From assembly GCF_014648055.1 (NCBI RefSeq), contig NZ_BMQJ01000015.1:1-64000 (forward strand): a stretch of 64,000 nt of DNA, read 5' to 3'. Of this stretch, positions 8,486 through 15,762 are shown piece after piece. The notes below the pieces were generated by a model. That model had not been told where the DNA came from, did not search any database, and was given only the letters and a program-made list of their open reading frames with translations. Each line of letters opens with the position of its first letter. Position 1 is the stretch's first letter. Source of the stretch: Streptosporangium pseudovulgare. Lineage in GTDB: Bacteria; Actinomycetota; Actinomycetes; Streptosporangiales; Streptosporangiaceae. The translations under genes and the position numbers were made by a program.

Positions 8486-9085
8486 ATGGCTGCTCGAAGT
8501 GCCGGACCCGCCGCCGTGGCGATGGCGGCGCTCCTGACGGTGACCCTGCTCGGCGGGTGCGGCGGCGACCGGCGGCCGGCCGCCGCGCCGCCCGAGGTCC
8601 CGGTGGTCGCCACCTCGACGGCGGCGGCCCCTCCGCCGCACACGGGCCCCGACCTCGCGTACGACGGGGAGTGCCCCACGGGGGCCAACGCCAGGCCGCT
8701 CGCCAAGACGCGCTTCGCGCTGCACGCGGGCCTCGCGCTGGGGGCGTTCTACCGCTACATCTACCGGCCGCTGCGCAGCGGCGGGTTCAAGGCCGGGGCG
8801 GAGAAGCGCAAGCGCACCTTCGCGAAGGCGGCGGTGGCGGGCCTGTTCACCCTCCACGAGCTGAAGGTGGCCCGCGGCTTCGCGCTCGCCAACCCGGGCC
8901 TGTGCCGGAGCGTCAAGGCGGTGAGCGACCGCTTCGACGCGCTGACCGCCAAGCTGCGCAACGGCACGGCCACCGAGGCCGACGTGGCCGCGGGCAGGCA
9001 GGCGTTCGGCCAGCTCCAGCAGGGCGCCGCGCAGAACGGCTACGGCTTCAAGGAGAAGAACGTCACCGTCCCCGGCGCGAGCTGA
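8486..9085 (+). CDS. Putative lipoprotein, unknown function
   Basis: A 199-residue protein with a signal peptide and lipobox LLGGC (Cys about residue 28), followed by a Pro/Ala-rich linker to about residue 55. It has a mostly helical, basic mature domain (SGGFKAGAEKRKRTFAKAAV) and a single Cys pair (GECPT, PGLCRS). The ATG follows GGGGGAG at ideal spacing. No known domain was recognised. The neighbours (PLP enzyme upstream, Mrr-like nuclease downstream) are not obviously linked. It is likely an envelope protein on the outer face of the membrane. Confidence 0.7.
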   Translation: MAARSAGPAAVAMAALLTVTLLGGCGGDRRPAAAPPEVPVVATSTAAAPPPHTGPDLAYDGECPTGANARPLAKTRFALHAGLALGAFYRYIYRPLRSGGFKAGAEKRKRTFAKAAVAGLFTLHELKVARGFALANPGLCRSVKAVSDRFDALTAKLRNGTATEADVAAGRQAFGQLQQGAAQNGYGFKEKNVTVPGAS

Positions 9086-9266
9086 CCGGCCCGGCGCGCG
9101 CCGCGACGCCGCGGGAGCGCTGTACGGGGCCACCGCGGGAGCGCCGTACGGGCAGACCCGGCCTGGCGGGTTGCGGCCCGGCGGGATTGCGGGCCCCGAT
9201 CGTGGGGAAACGGTTCCGCCGAGGGCGTGAGCGCCCGACCCCCCTACCCCCGCGGGAGCTGACACG

Positions 9267-9944
9267 ATGCCGAGCCGACGACCGGCCAGGGGACGCCGGA
9301 CCGGAACGAACCGGACCGGGAGGAGGAAGGGCCGGCGCGGCGGAGGGTTCGGGTGGGCCGACCTGTTCCTGTGGGGCGTGGCCGCCGTGCTCGCCTACGC
9401 CGCGCTGCGCAGCGCGCTGCCGTTCGCCCGGTCGCACCTGCCGTGGTTCGTGGCGTCGGCCGTCGCCGTGCTCGCCGCGGCGGCGGCCGTGCCGATCGTC
9501 CGGGCCCGGACGGTCGCCGCGCGGCAGCGCCGGTGGTTCGAGGCCAACCTGGAGCTGGAACGGGTCGACCGGCTGACCGGCCCGGAGTTCGAGACGCTCA
9601 CCGCCGGGCTGCTGCGCCGGGACGGTTTCCGCCAGGTCCGGGAGCTGGGCGGCTCCGGTGACCGGGGCGTGGACCTCACCGCCGTCGGCCCGGACGGCCG
9701 GCGCTACGCCTTCCAGTGCAAGCGCTACGCCGGCAGCGTCGGCGCCCCGGAGGTCCGCAACTTCCTGGGCGCCCTGGCCCACGCGTTCGCCGGGCACACC
9801 GGCGTGCTGGTCACCTCCGGGCGGCTGACCCGTCAGGCCCTCGCCGAGGCCGGGGAGGCGGGCCTGATCCTCGTCGAGCGCGACCGGCTGGCCGGCTGGC
9901 TGCGGGGCGAGCCCCTCCCCCGCGAGCCCCTCCGGTCCGGCTGA
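9267..9944 (+). CDS. Membrane-anchored Mrr-like restriction endonuclease-fold protein
   Basis: A 225-residue protein. A very basic N-terminus (residues 1-29) is followed by two membrane segments (about 31-47 and 57-77) and then a PD-(D/E)XK Mrr_cat domain from about 100 to 210. Catalytic-type residues are visible: Asp136 in GDRGVDLTAV and Gln150-Cys-Lys152 in FQCKRY, with Glu109 upstream. Mrr-like domains cut DNA, often modified DNA, but membrane-linked versions of this size are common in actinobacteria without a shown restriction role. No methylase or other defence gene is beside it. Confidence 0.82.
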   Translation: MPSRRPARGRRTGTNRTGRRKGRRGGGFGWADLFLWGVAAVLAYAALRSALPFARSHLPWFVASAVAVLAAAAAVPIVRARTVAARQRRWFEANLELERVDRLTGPEFETLTAGLLRRDGFRQVRELGGSGDRGVDLTAVGPDGRRYAFQCKRYAGSVGAPEVRNFLGALAHAFAGHTGVLVTSGRLTRQALAEAGEAGLILVERDRLAGWLRGEPLPREPLRSG

Positions 9945-9957
9945 TCCGCGCCACCGC

Positions 9958-9981
9958 GGCGGCCCGGGGCCCCGGGCCGCC
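9958..9981. terminator. Palindromic terminator between convergent genes
   Basis: A perfect 24-bp GC palindrome (GGCGGCCCGGGG and its reverse complement, with no spacer) lies 13 bases after the Mrr-like gene and before the end of the minus-strand acyl-CoA synthetase. It is probably a bidirectional terminator. Confidence 0.5.
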
Positions 9982-10072
9982 CGGGGCGTCCCTCGCGACG
10001 GACTCCGGGGACGCGATGCCCGCGAGGGCCGGCCCCGACCGCCCGGAGCGTCCGGAGCACGGGAGCGCCCGG

Positions 10073-11776
10073 TCAGGAGCGCAGCTCGGGGAAGTCCTCG
10101 TCGCGCCACTCCGCGGGCCGCCCGCCCGCGGGCACGGCCTCCTCCTCCAGGCCGCGCAGCTCGACCCGGCGGATCTTGCCCGACACCGTCTTCGGCAGCT
10201 CGGCGAACTCCAGGCGGCGCACCCGCTGGTACGGCGGCAGCCTCTCGCGGGCGTGGCGCAGGATGGCCAGCGCGGTCCCGCGGTCCGGCTCCCACCCGGC
10301 CGCCAGGGCGACGTACGCCTTCGGCACCGCCAGCCGCAGCTCGTCCGGCGCGGGCACCACGGCCGCCTCCGCCACCGCGGGGTGCTCGACGAGCACGCTC
10401 TCCAGCTCGAACGGGGAGATCTTGTAGTCGGAGGACTTGAACACGTCGTCGGTGCGGCCGACGTAGAAGACGTAGCCGTCGGCGTCGCGGGTGGCGACGT
10501 CGCCCGTGTGGTAGTGGCCGCCGGCGGTCGCCCGGGCGTGACGCTCGTCGTCGCCGCGGTAGCCGGTCATCAGTGAGACGGGCCGGCGGCCGAGGTCGAT
10601 GCAGATCTCCCCCTCGTCGCCGGGCCGCCCGGTGACCGGGTCGACCAGAACCACCGGCACGCCGGGCAGGGGCAGACCCATCGAACCCGGTTTGACCGGC
10701 ATGCCGGGGACGTTGCCGACCGACAGGGTGGTCTCGGTCTGGCCGAAGCCGTCGCGCAGGGTCAGCCCCCAGTGACGGCGGACCTGCTCGATCACCTCGG
10801 GGTTGAGCGGCTCGCCCGCCGAGACGACCTCCCGCAGCCGGCCAGGTCCGCCGGACAAATCAGCCTTTATCAGCATCCGCCATACCGTGGGCGGGGCGCA
10901 GAACGTCGTCACCCCCGCATCGCGGATCCGCTCCAGCAGCGCCCGCGGGTCGAACCGCCGGTAGTCGCAGACGAAGATGGTGGCCTCGGCGATCCAGGGC
11001 GCGAAGAAACAGCTCCAGGCGTGTTTGGCCCAGCCGGGCGAGCTGATGTTGAGGTGCACGTCGCCGGGGCGCAGGCCGATCCAGTAGGCCGTCGTCAGGT
11101 GGCCCACCGGGTAGGAGACCTGGCTGTGCTCGACCAGTTTGGGCCTGCTGGTGGTGCCGGAGGTGAAGTACAGCAGCAGCGGGTCGTCCGGCGCGGTGCC
11201 CGGGTGCGGCGCGGGCGGCGCCGGAGCGGCGTGGGCCTCGGAGTAGTCCGCCCAGCCCGCCGGGGCGCCGCCCACGCTGATCCTCGTGTAGTCACCGCCC
11301 ACGCCGTCGAACTTGGCGGCGTCGGCGGCGCCGGCGACGACGTGCCGTACGCCGCCCCGCTCCACGCGGTCGGGCAGGTCGGCCGGGCCGAGGGCGGTGG
11401 TGGCCGGGAGGATCACCGCCCCGAGCTTCATCACCGCCAGCATCGACTCCCACAGCTCGACCTGGTTGCCGAGCATCAGCATGACCCGGTCGCCCCGGGA
11501 GACGCCGTGGGCCGCCAGGAACGCCGCGACCGCGTCGGAGCGGCGGGCCATCTCGTCGAACGTGAGGCGGGTCTCCGAGCCGTCCTCCCGGCTCACCCAC
11601 AGGGCCGCGCGGTCGTTGCCCCGGGCGATCGCGTCGAACCAGTCCACGGCCCAGTTGAAGGGGCCCTCGAAGCGGGGCCAGGCGAACCGCGCGACCGCCC
11701 CGGCGTGGTCGCCGCCCGCGCCCAGCAGCCCGTCGCGGGCCCTGCGGTAGATCTCGGTGTTGCCGGTGGCGCCCAT
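10073..11776 (-). CDS. AMP-forming acyl-CoA synthetase (medium-chain type)
   Basis: A 567-residue ANL-superfamily enzyme that activates a carboxylate to an acyl-AMP and then an acyl-CoA. Diagnostic motifs are the P-loop-like LYFTSGTTSRPKLVEHS, DGFGQTETT, the TGD of YHTGDVATRDADGYVFYVGR, the hinge DDVFKSSDYKISPFELE and the C-terminal catalytic lysine in LPKTVSGKIRRVEL. The overall pattern is closest to medium-chain acyl-/benzoate-type ligases. The start at 11776 is supported by GAGAGGAG upstream; a longer in-frame extension lacks family similarity. It stands alone, so the substrate cannot be deduced from context. Confidence 0.9.
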   Translation of the reverse strand: MGATGNTEIYRRARDGLLGAGGDHAGAVARFAWPRFEGPFNWAVDWFDAIARGNDRAALWVSREDGSETRLTFDEMARRSDAVAAFLAAHGVSRGDRVMLMLGNQVELWESMLAVMKLGAVILPATTALGPADLPDRVERGGVRHVVAGAADAAKFDGVGGDYTRISVGGAPAGWADYSEAHAAPAPPAPHPGTAPDDPLLLYFTSGTTSRPKLVEHSQVSYPVGHLTTAYWIGLRPGDVHLNISSPGWAKHAWSCFFAPWIAEATIFVCDYRRFDPRALLERIRDAGVTTFCAPPTVWRMLIKADLSGGPGRLREVVSAGEPLNPEVIEQVRRHWGLTLRDGFGQTETTLSVGNVPGMPVKPGSMGLPLPGVPVVLVDPVTGRPGDEGEICIDLGRRPVSLMTGYRGDDERHARATAGGHYHTGDVATRDADGYVFYVGRTDDVFKSSDYKISPFELESVLVEHPAVAEAAVVPAPDELRLAVPKAYVALAAGWEPDRGTALAILRHARERLPPYQRVRRLEFAELPKTVSGKIRRVELRGLEEEAVPAGGRPAEWRDEDFPELRS

Positions 11777-11904
11777 GGCGGCGGCTCCTCTCGACGGTCG
11801 CCCATCGGTGATCACCACACGGTACGCCCGCGCCGCCGCCTCCGGCAGCCCTCCACCGGCCGCCGTCCGGCGGCGGCGCGGGCGCACACCCCCGGAAAAA
11901 GACC

Positions 11905-11990
11905 GATTCCGCGTATTCCGCAGGACCGAAAAAGGATTTCCGATGGACTTCCCGATAACCTTCCGTATTCCAATTCCGATGCGTTATAGA
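11905..11990 (+). promoter_or_regulatory. AT-richer leader with repeated TTCCG elements
   Basis: Upstream of the degenerate-ABC cassette the composition becomes visibly AT-richer. TTCCG occurs at 11907, 11916, 11938, 11961 and 11974, and TTCCA at 11968, six copies in about 70 bases; a TATAGA (11985-11990) could be a -10. This looks like a clustered regulator-binding region driving the cassette at 12028. The repeats are visible; the role is inferred. Confidence 0.4.
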
Positions 11991-12027
11991 AGTAAGTACC
12001 CCCGGTGATATATGGAGTGATGAATTC

Positions 12028-12690
12028 GTGGCGGGACGGCCGCTTCAGCTGGACGGCCTTTCCTGGGAGCACGGAGGAAGGCCCCGCACCCTGAACCCGG
12101 GTCTCCTGTCGGTCGCGGCGGGCCGGGTCGGGGTCGTGCTGGCGGAGGACGCCGGTGACGCGGACGCCTTCGCCGACCTGCTGCTGGGCCGGGCGTGGCC
12201 GATCCGTGGCCGGATACTGAGCGGGAAAGAGGAGGTCACCTCACTGTCCTCCCGGGAACGCGGAATCGCCCTGGTGCCGGCCGGGGGCGGGTTGCTGCCC
12301 CACCTGACGATCGAGCAGAACATCGTTTTCGGGTTGCGCGGCCGCGACGAAAAGGGACACCGGTACGGAAGGGACTTCCTGCGGGGGCAGGTGCGTTTCA
12401 TCACCGACCGGCTCGACCTGGGCGTGCCGCTCGACCGCCGGCCGTACGACCTGTCCGCGGACCAGCGGCTCTGGGTGGCGCTCGCCCGCGCGATGTGCTA
12501 CTGGCGGCGGCCGAACGCGGTGCTGGTGGAGGACCGCGCCGGCCACCCGCCCTGCCACTCGGTGGTGGGCAGGAGCCTGGCCGCCCTCCCGCACCTGCCG
12601 GTCCTGGTGGTCGGCGACGAGGACGACCGGATCGAGACACTGGGCACCCCCTCGGCCCGATGGGAGGTCGTCGATGCGGATGAACCGTAG
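12028..12690 (+). CDS. Degenerate ABC-transporter ATPase (MalK-like, predicted inactive)
   Basis: A 220-residue protein that aligns by eye with MalK/UgpC-type ATPases but lacks the catalytic residues. Where Walker A should be (about 35-46) the sequence is GVVLAEDAGDAD, with no GxxGxGKT. The Q-loop position reads LVPAGGGLLPHLTIEQNI, so the glutamine is gone while the PHLT..NI framework remains. The signature is LSADQ instead of LSGGQ, in LSADQRLWVALARAM. The Walker B end reads LVEDRAG rather than LLDEP, and the H-loop His is replaced (VVGDEDD). The GTG start has GGAG ten bases upstream. It overlaps the solute-binding gene by 17 bases. A structural or sensory role is inferred. Confidence 0.75.
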   Translation: MAGRPLQLDGLSWEHGGRPRTLNPGLLSVAAGRVGVVLAEDAGDADAFADLLLGRAWPIRGRILSGKEEVTSLSSRERGIALVPAGGGLLPHLTIEQNIVFGLRGRDEKGHRYGRDFLRGQVRFITDRLDLGVPLDRRPYDLSADQRLWVALARAMCYWRRPNAVLVEDRAGHPPCHSVVGRSLAALPHLPVLVVGDEDDRIETLGTPSARWEVVDADEP

Positions 12691-13987
12691 GCGGGCCCTG
12701 GCCGCGCTGTCCGGACTGGCCGCGGCAGGGCTGACCGGCTGCTCCGCCGAGCGGCCCCTGCGGGTCGCGGTGGTGTGGAGCGGCTGGGAGCTGGCCCGCT
12801 TCCGCCGGGTCCTGGAGGGCGAGCCGGTGACCGTTTACTCGGCGGGGAACGACATCGCGGCGCTGCTGCGGAAACCGGTGGCCCCGGCCGCGACCCCCGA
12901 CGTGGCGATCGTGCCGCAGCCCGGCCTGATCCGCGACCCGGAGATCCGCTCCCGGCTGCAACCGCTCACCTCGCAGGACCCGTCGTTCTGGCGGGACCTG
13001 GTGACCGGCCCGGGCGACGGGCAGGCCAAGGGCGTCTGGTTCAAGGTCGCGTACAAGTCGCTCGTGTGGTATCGGCCGGAGGCCGTGGCGTCGCCGCCCA
13101 CCGGCTGGGAGGCGTGGTGGGCGCTGTGCCGGGACCGCGCCGCCTCGGGCCGCCCGCCGCTCTCCGTGCCCGCGGCCGACGGGTGGGCCCTCACCGACTG
13201 GTTCGAGAACGTCCTCCTCGGCCACGCCCCCGACCTGTACGGCAGGCTGCACCTGCTGGACCCGGCGGACTGGGGGGACGAGCGGGTGGCGCAGGCGTTC
13301 ATCCGGCTGGCGTGTCTGTGGTCCATCCCCGGCCTGGTCCCCGGCGGGGGGCGGCGGGCGCTGGTCACCCAGTTCCACGACGCGATCCTCGACGTCTTCC
13401 GGTACGGCCGCGCCGACATGGTGGCCGGCCCCGACTTCGCCTGGCCGGTCATCGACCGCTACCGCTCCCCGGGCCGGGAGGCCCGCTGGTTCCGCTTCCC
13501 CTGCTCGGCCGGAGAACGGCCGCCCCTGCTGGTCGGCGGGGACGCCGTGGTCGCACTGGCCTCCTCCGAGGAGCGGGGCGAGCGGTTCGTTGCGCGGCTC
13601 ACCGGCGGGGAGATGCGCGAACGGCTGGCCCCCTGGGCCAGGGCCGGCGGGTTCCTGTCCCTCGGCGCCGGCCTGCGCGACGACGACTACCCCGCGCCGG
13701 TGCGGCCGCTGGCGCGCGAGCTCCGTGAGCTCCGTGAGCTCCGCGGACTCGCGGAGTCCGGGAAGCCCGGCGCCCAGGCGACCGGCCGCTCGATCGCGTT
13801 CGACCTGTCCGACCAGCTCGGCGGCGCCCTGGCCGGCGGGGACGGACAGGGGCTCTGGCGCATCCTGACCGACCTGTTCGCCGCGGTCGCGGTGGATCCC
13901 TGTCCGCCCGGCAAGGCCGAGGAGGCCGCGCGGACCGCGCACGCCGCGGCGGTGGAAGCGGCGGCCTCGCGGGCGGACGGGTCATGA
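12674..13987 (+). CDS. Extracellular solute-binding lipoprotein of the cassette
   Basis: A 437-residue lipoprotein. Its N-terminus is MRMNRRRALAALSG followed by the lipobox LTGC with Cys23; an Arg triplet hints at Tat export. The mature part begins LRVAVVWSGWELARFRRVLEG, like the first lobe of family 1 sugar-binding proteins, and continues with the WYRPEAV and WALTDWFENVLL segments. The start has GGGAGG six bases upstream within the preceding gene, and the stop overlaps the permease start (ATGA). The ligand is unknown; context suggests a sugar or similar solute. A duplicated ELRELRELRGL run near residues 351-361 comes from a 9-bp direct repeat in the DNA. Confidence 0.8.
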   Translation: MRMNRRRALAALSGLAAAGLTGCSAERPLRVAVVWSGWELARFRRVLEGEPVTVYSAGNDIAALLRKPVAPAATPDVAIVPQPGLIRDPEIRSRLQPLTSQDPSFWRDLVTGPGDGQAKGVWFKVAYKSLVWYRPEAVASPPTGWEAWWALCRDRAASGRPPLSVPAADGWALTDWFENVLLGHAPDLYGRLHLLDPADWGDERVAQAFIRLACLWSIPGLVPGGGRRALVTQFHDAILDVFRYGRADMVAGPDFAWPVIDRYRSPGREARWFRFPCSAGERPPLLVGGDAVVALASSEERGERFVARLTGGEMRERLAPWARAGGFLSLGAGLRDDDYPAPVRPLARELRELRELRGLAESGKPGAQATGRSIAFDLSDQLGGALAGGDGQGLWRILTDLFAAVAVDPCPPGKAEEAARTAHAAAVEAAASRADGS

Positions 13988-15762
13988 GCCGCGACGACGC
14001 CTTCCTCTTCGAGGCGGCCCCGTACCACGACATGCGCGCGCCGGCGAAGTCACCCGGCCGCGGGCGGTGGAAGGCGTGGCTGCTGTTGCTGCCCGCCGCC
14101 GGGCTGGTGGTCGCCGGCCTGCTCGTCCCGCTGGCCGCTACCGTGGTGACGAGCCTCACCGGGAAGGGCGGCCTGGACGCCTACCGGGACGTCGTGAACG
14201 ACGCGCAGGTCCGGACGGCCCTGCGGAACAACGCCGACTGGCTGGGGCTCGCACTGGTGGTCTGCGCGCTCGGGCTGGGCCTCGCCTGGCTCGCCCGGGG
14301 TGTGGGACCGCGCCTGCGGAGGCTGCTGGTGGTCGCGCTGACGCTGCCCACGGTGACGTCCCCGCTGACCGCGGGCGTGATCTTCCGGATGATCTTCGCT
14401 CCCGACCCAGGCCTGGGCACGGTGAACGCCCTGCTGCCCGAGCCGGTGCTCTTCACCGGCCGCGGCTGGATCTGGCTGGTGCTGGGCCTGGCGTTCGCCT
14501 GGCAGTGGACGGGGCTGGCGTTCCTCGTCTTCCACGTGGGCCTGGCCAACCTTCCCGAGGACCTGCTGCGGGTGGCCGGGGCCTTCGGCGCGGGGCCGCT
14601 GCGACGCCTGCGCGCGGTGACGGCGCCCGCGCTGTTCCCCACGGCGGCGGTGGCGCTGCTGATCGTCCTCACCGCCGCGGCCCGGGTGTTCGACCTGGTC
14701 CTGGTGGGGGCGCCGGGTTCGGTCCAGCCTGAGGTGGACGTCGCCGGGCTGCTGTGGTGGCGCCGCCGTACCGTCCTCGGGGACGAGCGGGCGGCGGCGC
14801 TGGCGGTCCTGCTGACCGTGACGGCCGTCGCGGTGGCGCTGGTCGTGCTGGGGCGGCTGCGCCAGGACTGGCCCCATGCCGAGCGTCCGTGGCGGTGGCC
14901 GCCGCAGCCCGCGCCGGGCGGCCCCCGCGGGCCGCGGCGGACGGCGGCCGGGGCGGGAGACGCCCGATGGCCGCGGCGGGTGGCGGCCGGGGCGGTCACC
15001 GGCCTCTGGGCGTTCCCCTTCGTCGTCCTGCTGCTCACCTCGTTCCGGTCGCCGGACGCCGTGGCCACCTCCGGGTGGTGGACCGGCGGCTACGGGGCCG
15101 GCTCGTACGGCGAGGCGCTCGACGGCGGCTTCTTCGCGGACGCGCTGTGGGCCACGGCGCAGCGCGGGCTGCTGGCCGCCCTCCTCGTCGTGGTACCGGC
15201 GGTGATGGCCGCCTACGCCCTGACCCACGCGGCCCTCCCCCGCCGCGCGCGGCGGGCCGCCACCGCGGCGGCGGTCGTGCTGGCCGTCCTGCCGCCGCAG
15301 GCGCTGGCCGCGCCGCTGGGGTGGGCGCTGGGCGGGGTGCTGGGCAGCACGCTCGCCCTCAGCCCGGTGCACGCCGCGCTGCTGCTGCCCCTGGGGGTGC
15401 TGCTGCTGCGCAACGCGTTCATGTCGGTGCCGCGGCCTCCGGTGACCCGGCCGGTGGCGCCGCGCCGCACCGCGCGACGCTCGGCGCTGGCGCGGGTGGT
15501 GGGCGAGGCGGCCCCCGCGGTGGCGACGGTGGCGGTGCTGTCGTTCGTGCTGGTCTGGAACGACCTGGTCGTCAGCCTGCTGCTCAACTGGCCGGCCGCC
15601 GACCAGGCGCCGCTGACCATGCGGCAGGCGTCCCGGTACTTCACGACCTCGGCCGGGGAACTCGCCGCGCAGGGGGTGCTGATGACGGCGGTGCCCGCGG
15701 TGTTGCTGCTGGTGACCGGCGGGTGGCTGGTGCGGGGGCTGACGCAGGGGGTCCGCCGATGA
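13984..15762 (+). CDS. Fused double ABC permease (MalF-MalG type in one chain)
   Basis: A 592-residue integral membrane protein in which two sugar-type permease domains are joined. The first half (about residues 30-300) contains a recognisable coupling-loop EAA-type motif, PEDLLRVAGAFGAGPLRRLR. A basic Pro/Arg-rich linker (about 300-335) leads to the second half, which ends in FVLVWNDLVVSLLL and a final membrane helix. In the second half the expected EAA loop is replaced by an Arg/Pro-rich run (VPRPPVTRPVAPRRTARR). It overlaps the genes on both sides by 4 bases. Fusion plus a rewritten second coupling loop fits a partner ATPase that no longer drives a normal transport cycle. Confidence 0.78.
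   Translation: MSRDDAFLFEAAPYHDMRAPAKSPGRGRWKAWLLLLPAAGLVVAGLLVPLAATVVTSLTGKGGLDAYRDVVNDAQVRTALRNNADWLGLALVVCALGLGLAWLARGVGPRLRRLLVVALTLPTVTSPLTAGVIFRMIFAPDPGLGTVNALLPEPVLFTGRGWIWLVLGLAFAWQWTGLAFLVFHVGLANLPEDLLRVAGAFGAGPLRRLRAVTAPALFPTAAVALLIVLTAAARVFDLVLVGAPGSVQPEVDVAGLLWWRRRTVLGDERAAALAVLLTVTAVAVALVVLGRLRQDWPHAERPWRWPPQPAPGGPRGPRRTAAGAGDARWPRRVAAGAVTGLWAFPFVVLLLTSFRSPDAVATSGWWTGGYGAGSYGEALDGGFFADALWATAQRGLLAALLVVVPAVMAAYALTHAALPRRARRAATAAAVVLAVLPPQALAAPLGWALGGVLGSTLALSPVHAALLLPLGVLLLRNAFMSVPRPPVTRPVAPRRTARRSALARVVGEAAPAVATVAVLSFVLVWNDLVVSLLLNWPAADQAPLTMRQASRYFTTSAGELAAQGVLMTAVPAVLLLVTGGWLVRGLTQGVRR

Noticed and set aside
9267..9944. A complete restriction-modification system.
   Set aside because: Only the Mrr-like nuclease is present; no methyltransferase or specificity gene lies beside it.
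14754..15758. Upstream in-frame extension of the STAND gene into the permease gene.
   Set aside because: The extension is Gly/Arg-rich shadow of the permease; the ATGA overlap at 15759 gives a natural coupled start.
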